From positions 812,134 through 876,133 of the forward strand of contig CAJNOP010000063.1 of NCBI GenBank assembly GCA_905250075.1: 64,000 nt of DNA, given 5' to 3'. This document shows, one piece after another, positions 59,135-64,000 of the stretch; the first letter of the stretch is position 1; each line of letters begins with the position of its first letter. The stretch is from Rotaria sp. Silwood1. Lineage: Eukaryota; Rotifera; Eurotatoria; Philodinida; Philodinidae. The notes under the pieces were generated by a model that did no database searches, was not told the origin of the DNA, and was given only the letters and a program-made list of their open reading frames with translations. The translations under genes and the position numbers were made by a program.

Positions 59135-60582
59135 CTTAGGCAACAATCGTGAGATAACTAATCAAAAGTTAGTAGTATACATATCAGTCGAACCAAACAG
59201 TTGTCAATTCAAGTGCCACTAGTGAGTAATCAAATCAATATGGGCTTATATTTATAGCAGTGCATTTTGTGCAAATATTTATCATATCAGCTTGTGGGAA
59301 TATTTTGTGACAATATTTATTTAAATATTTTTCATTTTCCTACGACTACTATTGACAATGAATATTGAATGCTGAGTTGATAAAATTTCCCCTTTTAACG
59401 CACTCTTGCTTATCTCGCCAATACAAGTCATAAAAACATGCGTATTACTGTTATGTGCATTTTTATCTGATAATTGATTGTAATCAATATACTTCAGCTT
59501 ATCTGTTTCATAGAAATGACGACGGCAAAATATCGACTCATTCTTTTACTAAGTGAAGACCGATACAAATGACTTAATTCTTAATTGTTTTTTCAATCAG
59601 TATAGCAAAGGTTACTTATGCTCAATGAAACCAGAGTGGACTCTTTTCTCTGATTGAAATCAACTAGAACAAAGTACATAGTGGTTATTAACAGCCAAGT
59701 ATTAAAAATTGTCTTATTCACTGACCACACTTTCTGAAAAGAGGCTTCGCTCTGTATTAGAACAACGAATGGATTTGAATAGACAAAACTGTCTACTTCG
59801 ATATTTTTTTCTTTCCAAAGGCATCAAAAACAGCGTTGTAACTAGGTGCTGATGGATTAAGAGAATATCTACATTCGTAGTAAATCATGCGCATGGACGC
59901 TAACCACTGCGCTTTAGTATAAAAAAACCTATAAACCTACCATTTGATTATTTCTCTCTGGATTCATGTCGATAGTCTTTGAAAAAAGGTGCCAATCACT
60001 ATTATATACAATCTATTAACTTAGTTTGTTTTAGTGACGTTAAAAACAGCAATAAATTTTTCACAAAAGCCCTAATATGAACTGTACAACGTGGTTTTAA
60101 ATCCATATAATTCTATTTTTGCTTAAGCACAATTAAGTATTTTCTTTGATAGTGTGTTTTATAAGGAAAATAGAAAAGTAGGATAATCTGTTGAGATTTC
60201 CTAAATAAGTCTATTTATTTAGGTTACAATACAAACACTTGCTCAGTTATCTTACTGTGACGTTTCTACTTTATGGTTATCTTGAACTCAATACTTTCTC
60301 TCGAATTAGCACTCGGAAAAAATTTTTCTATAATTTTCATCCTTGACAGAAAAGCAAACTATTTTTGACAAGTTAAATATGGTTATCGCTATCTATGACA
60401 ATTAATAAATATTAACTTCATACTGACATATATATCACGTACATATTTTTACTAATAAAGATAGTACAACTAAAATGATGTTGAAGCCTTTCAATATTAT
60501 GATGAACTAGATAACTCATTTGGTTGTTACCCAACAAAAAAAAACTTATCTTCAAGAGACCACTAGTACCGAATCATTGAAA
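59135..60582. other. Gene-free interval, divergent promoters
   Basis: Lies between the start codons of the MACPF gene (minus) and the pentapeptide-repeat gene (plus). No exon, repeat or clear promoter motif seen. Confidence 0.45.
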
Positions 60583-63197
60583 ATGATTTCCTTAAATCAT
60601 GATATGGAAATATCATCGAAGAGTTCGTTTTATCATATTCAATTGAAGGATATTTTCAAGATAATTGGTGTACTGCTCGTTCCATTAACACTTGGTATGG
60701 CAGCAACAATTCTGTCCATACAACAAACAAAACTCAATCAAAACAATCGTGAAAACGATAGCTATAATTATTGCACAAAAGCAGCGTCAACAAGATGTTG
60801 ATCTAGCTGCTCAAGCAGAACAAGAGCGAGTTTTGGCTACTTATTTACAGGATCTTGCTGCCTTACTATTGAATAAAAATACAACATTCGACAAAAATAG
60901 TGCTGCTTCCAGCGTTGTTCGAGCTAAAACATTGACCACATTAATAAAAATGGATGCACAACGAAAACGTCAAGTAATATTATTTCTATATGAAGCCAAA
61001 TTAATTAAGCGCAACAGTAAATATGCATCAATTAATTTATTCGATGCTGATCTCGACAATTTAGATATGAGTTTATCTGAATCAAAAAGTAAATACTATA
61101 AAACATATGACATCATGGATATACAACTTCGTGGAGCTTCTCTAGTCAATAGTTCATTTAAATGGTGTCATCTTGATTTCTCAGATTTCAGTCAAGCAGA
61201 TTTAAAAGATGCCAATTTCCAATATGCAAAATTGTCCAATGCCGATTTTAGCTATGCACATTTGTCTAACACCGATTTTACAATGGCAAATGTGAGTAAA
61301 GCTATATTTGCATATGCCAATCTAAGTAACTCAAGTCTATCAGATGAACAGTTATCAACAGCACTAACACTGCAAGGTGCTATTTTACCGAATTATACAA
61401 CTGCTCCAATGAAAAATTTGATCATAAATGGTGATGCAGAACAAAAATGTTCCAATAATTATGCTGTTTTTCCATCAGATTGGGTTTTAATCAACGGTAG
61501 CATTTCAGCAGTTTGGCATCCTCAAAACAAAATGGAACTAAATAACAAATGCTTCTTTTCGTCATTGTCCCATCACGATATTTCTGTTATGCACCAAATT
61601 GTTGATTTAAGAGATTATGTTGATTGGTTTTTCAATGGACGAACACTATATGGGTTTCAGATTACACTATCTGGAACGCGAAATGGAAAACATTATATAA
61701 TAATCAAGTTGCAGCAAAGGTCTGCTGATGAAAAAATATTAGAGAAAATTACAATTTGTCGTAAGTATAAGACCAAAGTAGAACTATTCAAACTTTTCGT
61801 TACGACACTCTACACTTTCAAGATGAATGTAACGTAGAGTGCGTGTGAGTTTAGATGTTGATGTGAAATGTAAATGTTAGTGTTGATGCCGATGTGGATG
61901 AAAAGAAGACCCTCAAACACATTCACTTCCATACCTACTTCATAGTCACACGCAAATCTTAGAGAATTCAAATAACGATACATAAATAGAAGTACTTTTA
62001 CAAAGCTACAATGTAAAAAGTTTGATAAATCTGAGAGCGAGCTAATTTGTAAGTGCAGATCGAGAGAACGCATGTTACTTTACTAAAATATTATCTTTAG
62101 ATGTTAAACTGAACATGAAATTGGAATAGTGAAAACTGCAGACATCTCTCTTGTCTCTAAATAAGTTTACTTGAAAAAAAAATGACCAAAGAATGGGTCC
62201 TCATTAACATGACTCACTGGATACTCTTACACATAGACCTAGGACAGTTCCCAGTTCTATGAACTGTATATTTTCGAAGANNNNNNNNNNNNNNNNNNNN
62301 NNNNNNNNNNNNNNNNNNNNNNNNNNNNNNNNNNNNNNNNNNNNNNNNNNNNNNNNNNNNNNNNNNNNNNNNNNNNNNNNTCAAAGAACTGGTAGGCACA
62401 GATCAGTTCCTATCAAAGAACTGGTTGGACAGATCAGTTCCTATCAAAGAACTGGTTGGGCGGACCAGTTCCTATCAAAGAACTGGTAGGCACAGATCAG
62501 TTCTTTTAAAAGAACTGGTTGGACAGATCAGTTCCTATCAAAGAACTGTTTGAACAGTTCTCAAAAACGGAACTGATATGGAACTGTCCAGGGTCTACTT
62601 ACACATTCAAAAATATTGGATCCATACATAGAATATCTGCTCAGTGAGTTTAAAACCCATTATAATTGCTGCTCATATTGTTAATAGCTCGATGAGAATC
62701 TCGATCAAATGTTATATCACAAGTCAGATTTTACATTTTATATTACATATGTCATCAAGTAACAAGTAGAGAGTGAAGACAAGCCTCAATCGTATGATGG
62801 TGAATGGTTTTTTTATATGTTTGAGTTGCATGTGCCCATAAGGTTCATGTTATATGAACCAACGATCGATACCAATGCATGTAGTTGAGTGTTAACGGTA
62901 GACTATAAAGACACGTCGAACCCAGCAGAGTTTATTGAACGACGAGAAGTGCCTTTTCTCGTTTAATTTTTAGCTCGTTCAATTGAAAATGAATTCTGTG
63001 ATTCAACGTCATTGGTTTATCAAGAACCAGTCTTTTCAATATACAAAGATCTATTTTCGAATGGTAAAATGGCTACAACTCTCATAGACATTGAAATCAT
63101 ATTTAAAAGACGATTTGATAGTAATTTCACATCATCAGAGAAGCTTATAACTACGTATTGTGATAATATTGCTTTGAATATTTACATAGCACCATGA
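60583..63197 (+). CDS. Membrane-anchored pentapeptide-repeat protein, with apparent frameshift
   Basis: Starts at the ATG giving MISLNHDMEIS. A membrane helix follows (IIGVLLVPLTLGMAATIL), then a Gln/Glu-rich helical stretch (QKQRQQDVDLAAQAEQERVL). About 13 A(D/N)LxX-type pentapeptides come next (SDFSQADLKDANFQYAKLSN), then a beta-rich C-terminal domain beginning NLIINGDAEQ. Two problems are visible. The anchor and the rest are in different frames, with the switch somewhere in 60745-60800. The first long exon ends at the GTAAGT donor at 61761, and the frame resumes in an exon at 62974-63197 (SIENEFCDSTSLVYQEPVFS) with matching phase. The intron carries a MITE with the assembly gap. Proteins with this anchor-coil-pentapeptide layout are abundant in bdelloid rotifers; their function is unknown. 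Confidence 0.72.
62234..62597. mobile_element. hAT-like MITE with internal minisatellite and gap
   Basis: Perfect 8-bp duplication CTTACACA at 62226-62233 and 62598-62605. The ends TAGACCTAGGACAGTTCC and (inverted) TAGACCCTGGACAGTTCC agree at 16 of 18. Inside are about five tandem units of around 32 bp built on CAGTTCCTATCAAAGAACTG, itself nearly palindromic. 100 N interrupt the array. It is inserted in the last intron of the pentapeptide-repeat gene. Confidence 0.85.
62281..62380. other. Assembly gap (100 N)
   Basis: Exactly 100 N. The gap falls in a hairpin-forming tandem repeat, so its true size is unknown. The round length suggests a scaffolding placeholder. Confidence 0.95.
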
Positions 63198-64000
63198 ACT
63201 GACAGTTTACTATTATTGTATACAAGAGACGCATTGAATATCTGTCATTCTCAATAGGCACTGCTTATATTCTAATTATGTGCTTAAAGCTCACTTTTTT
63301 GCTTCAATGTGTTCAGCATAGATGATGGCTTTATTTCTTAGGCAACTGTGAATGCCGATTATACAACCAATACGGTCGTTCAAAGTACTATTACAGACAA
63401 GTATCGCGATCAAACCATCTGGGAAATTGCACATCGACCTAATTCTATAGTCAACAGCGGCCTCATCTTACGAGGGAAGGTCCTTGGGTGTGACCTGCGG
63501 ATTTCAACGAAACCTACATAGGTTTGTCAAGTTTAGTGTTGATAGTTCATCTATAGATGAATTAGTGGCCCAGACTGAACTGATAAAAAAATTTGAAGTA
63601 AAAATAGTTTTTGTCTCGGACCCTGGGGAGACCACAGGCGTGTTTTTGACTAAAACAAACTTGCAAAAGAAATTTTGAAATATTGATGATTCGATTCGCT
63701 TTTCGACACTGATTCCAAACTTGCGATTCGTTTTAACTTACATTGTACTTTGATGATTGGAATCTGTAGAGCATTAGTTTAAAAACGTATAAAATCTTTT
63801 CTTAATAATAATTTTCTAGGAAGGAAGCAAAGTGACACAACAATAGAACGAAAAAACTAAACTTTTCGTGAAAATATATACGCACATTTTTCTTGTTGAA
63901 TGCGTGCATCTCTATAGAAAAGATTTCTATTGTTTCTGTCTTTTAACGTGTATTTCGTTACTACTGTTTATAAAAGCATCCCATGTCAACACACAGAAAA
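63198..64000. other. Gene-free right edge with a foldback-like fragment
   Basis: At 63472-63485, TTACGAGGGAAGG repeats the exact junction of the 10188-10794 element (TTA then CGAGGGAAGG). At about 63622, CCTGGGGAGACCACAGGC resembles its inner arm. The intervening sequence differs. No exon is supported; a 64-codon frame at 63484-63678 lies within this fragment. Confidence 0.45.

Noticed and set aside
60757-60769. A 13-bp GT...AG segment that would restore the frame of the pentapeptide gene if spliced
   Set aside because: Far below the roughly 50-bp minimum of other introns here; a sequence error or real frameshift is more likely.
1-64000. tRNA, rRNA, CRISPR or riboswitch features
   Set aside because: I saw no cloverleaf with A/B boxes, no rRNA-like conserved block and no regularly spaced direct-repeat array; a tRNAscan or Rfam run could still find short RNAs that I cannot see by eye.

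Overview
The window is AT-rich animal nuclear DNA. The genes have many short exons split by GT-AG introns of roughly 50-70 bp, with a few introns of 0.7-2.5 kb that have been swollen by repeats. Ordinary metazoan genes are recognisable (AP-3 delta, SLC35B1, glycogen phosphorylase, ILRUN, SPT small subunits, CCDC66, LRRC51). They sit beside an accessory stretch with a membrane-anchored pentapeptide-repeat protein, a MACPF protein and an intronless bacterial-style phosphodiesterase. That mixture, the gene compactness and the abundance of small hAT-like elements suggest a bdelloid rotifer. This is an inference from gene content, not a proof.

Layout. 1-2994: no gene, one decayed inverted repeat. 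2995-11697 (minus): AP-3 complex delta, 22 exons. 11910-14439 (plus): SLC35B1/AXER, divergent from AP-3 delta with 212 bp between start codons. 14440-19000: repeats only. 19001-25302 (plus): glycogen phosphorylase, 19 exons, with two hAT-like MITEs in its introns. 25364-25615 (minus): small one-helix membrane ORF. 25616-29640: decayed repeats and one orphan exon-like block. 29641-31751 (minus): unrecognised WWMFPID protein. 32011-35577 (minus): ILRUN homologue. 35937-36427 and 37328-37531 (both minus): two adjacent SPT small-subunit genes. 37532-42024: mostly empty, one coiled-coil hypothetical. 42025-45299 (minus) and 45557-46317 (plus): CCDC66 and LRRC51, head to head, with two X-box-like motifs between them. 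46318-50980: repeats and MITEs. 50981-63197: accessory region with the phosphodiesterase, a two-domain cysteine-rich receptor-like protein, the MACPF protein and the pentapeptide-repeat protein. There is a 100-N assembly gap inside a MITE at 62281-62380.

How the genes fit together. AP-3 delta (vesicle sorting), SLC35B1 (ER nucleotide exchange), glycogen phosphorylase and the SPT small subunits (sphingolipid synthesis) are housekeeping functions with no obvious shared pathway. CCDC66 and LRRC51 are plausibly co-expressed ciliary genes. The last 13 kb carries secreted or membrane-anchored proteins with few introns, as is typical of gene-poor, transposon-rich accessory DNA.

Repeats are the strongest unexplained structure. 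At least three families of long inverted repeats recur. One has TTA target duplications and a shared core seen about ten times in introns. There are also five short hAT-like elements, three of them with perfect 8-bp target-site duplications. Exon boundaries were read by eye from splice signals and reading-frame continuity and could be off by a few bases.
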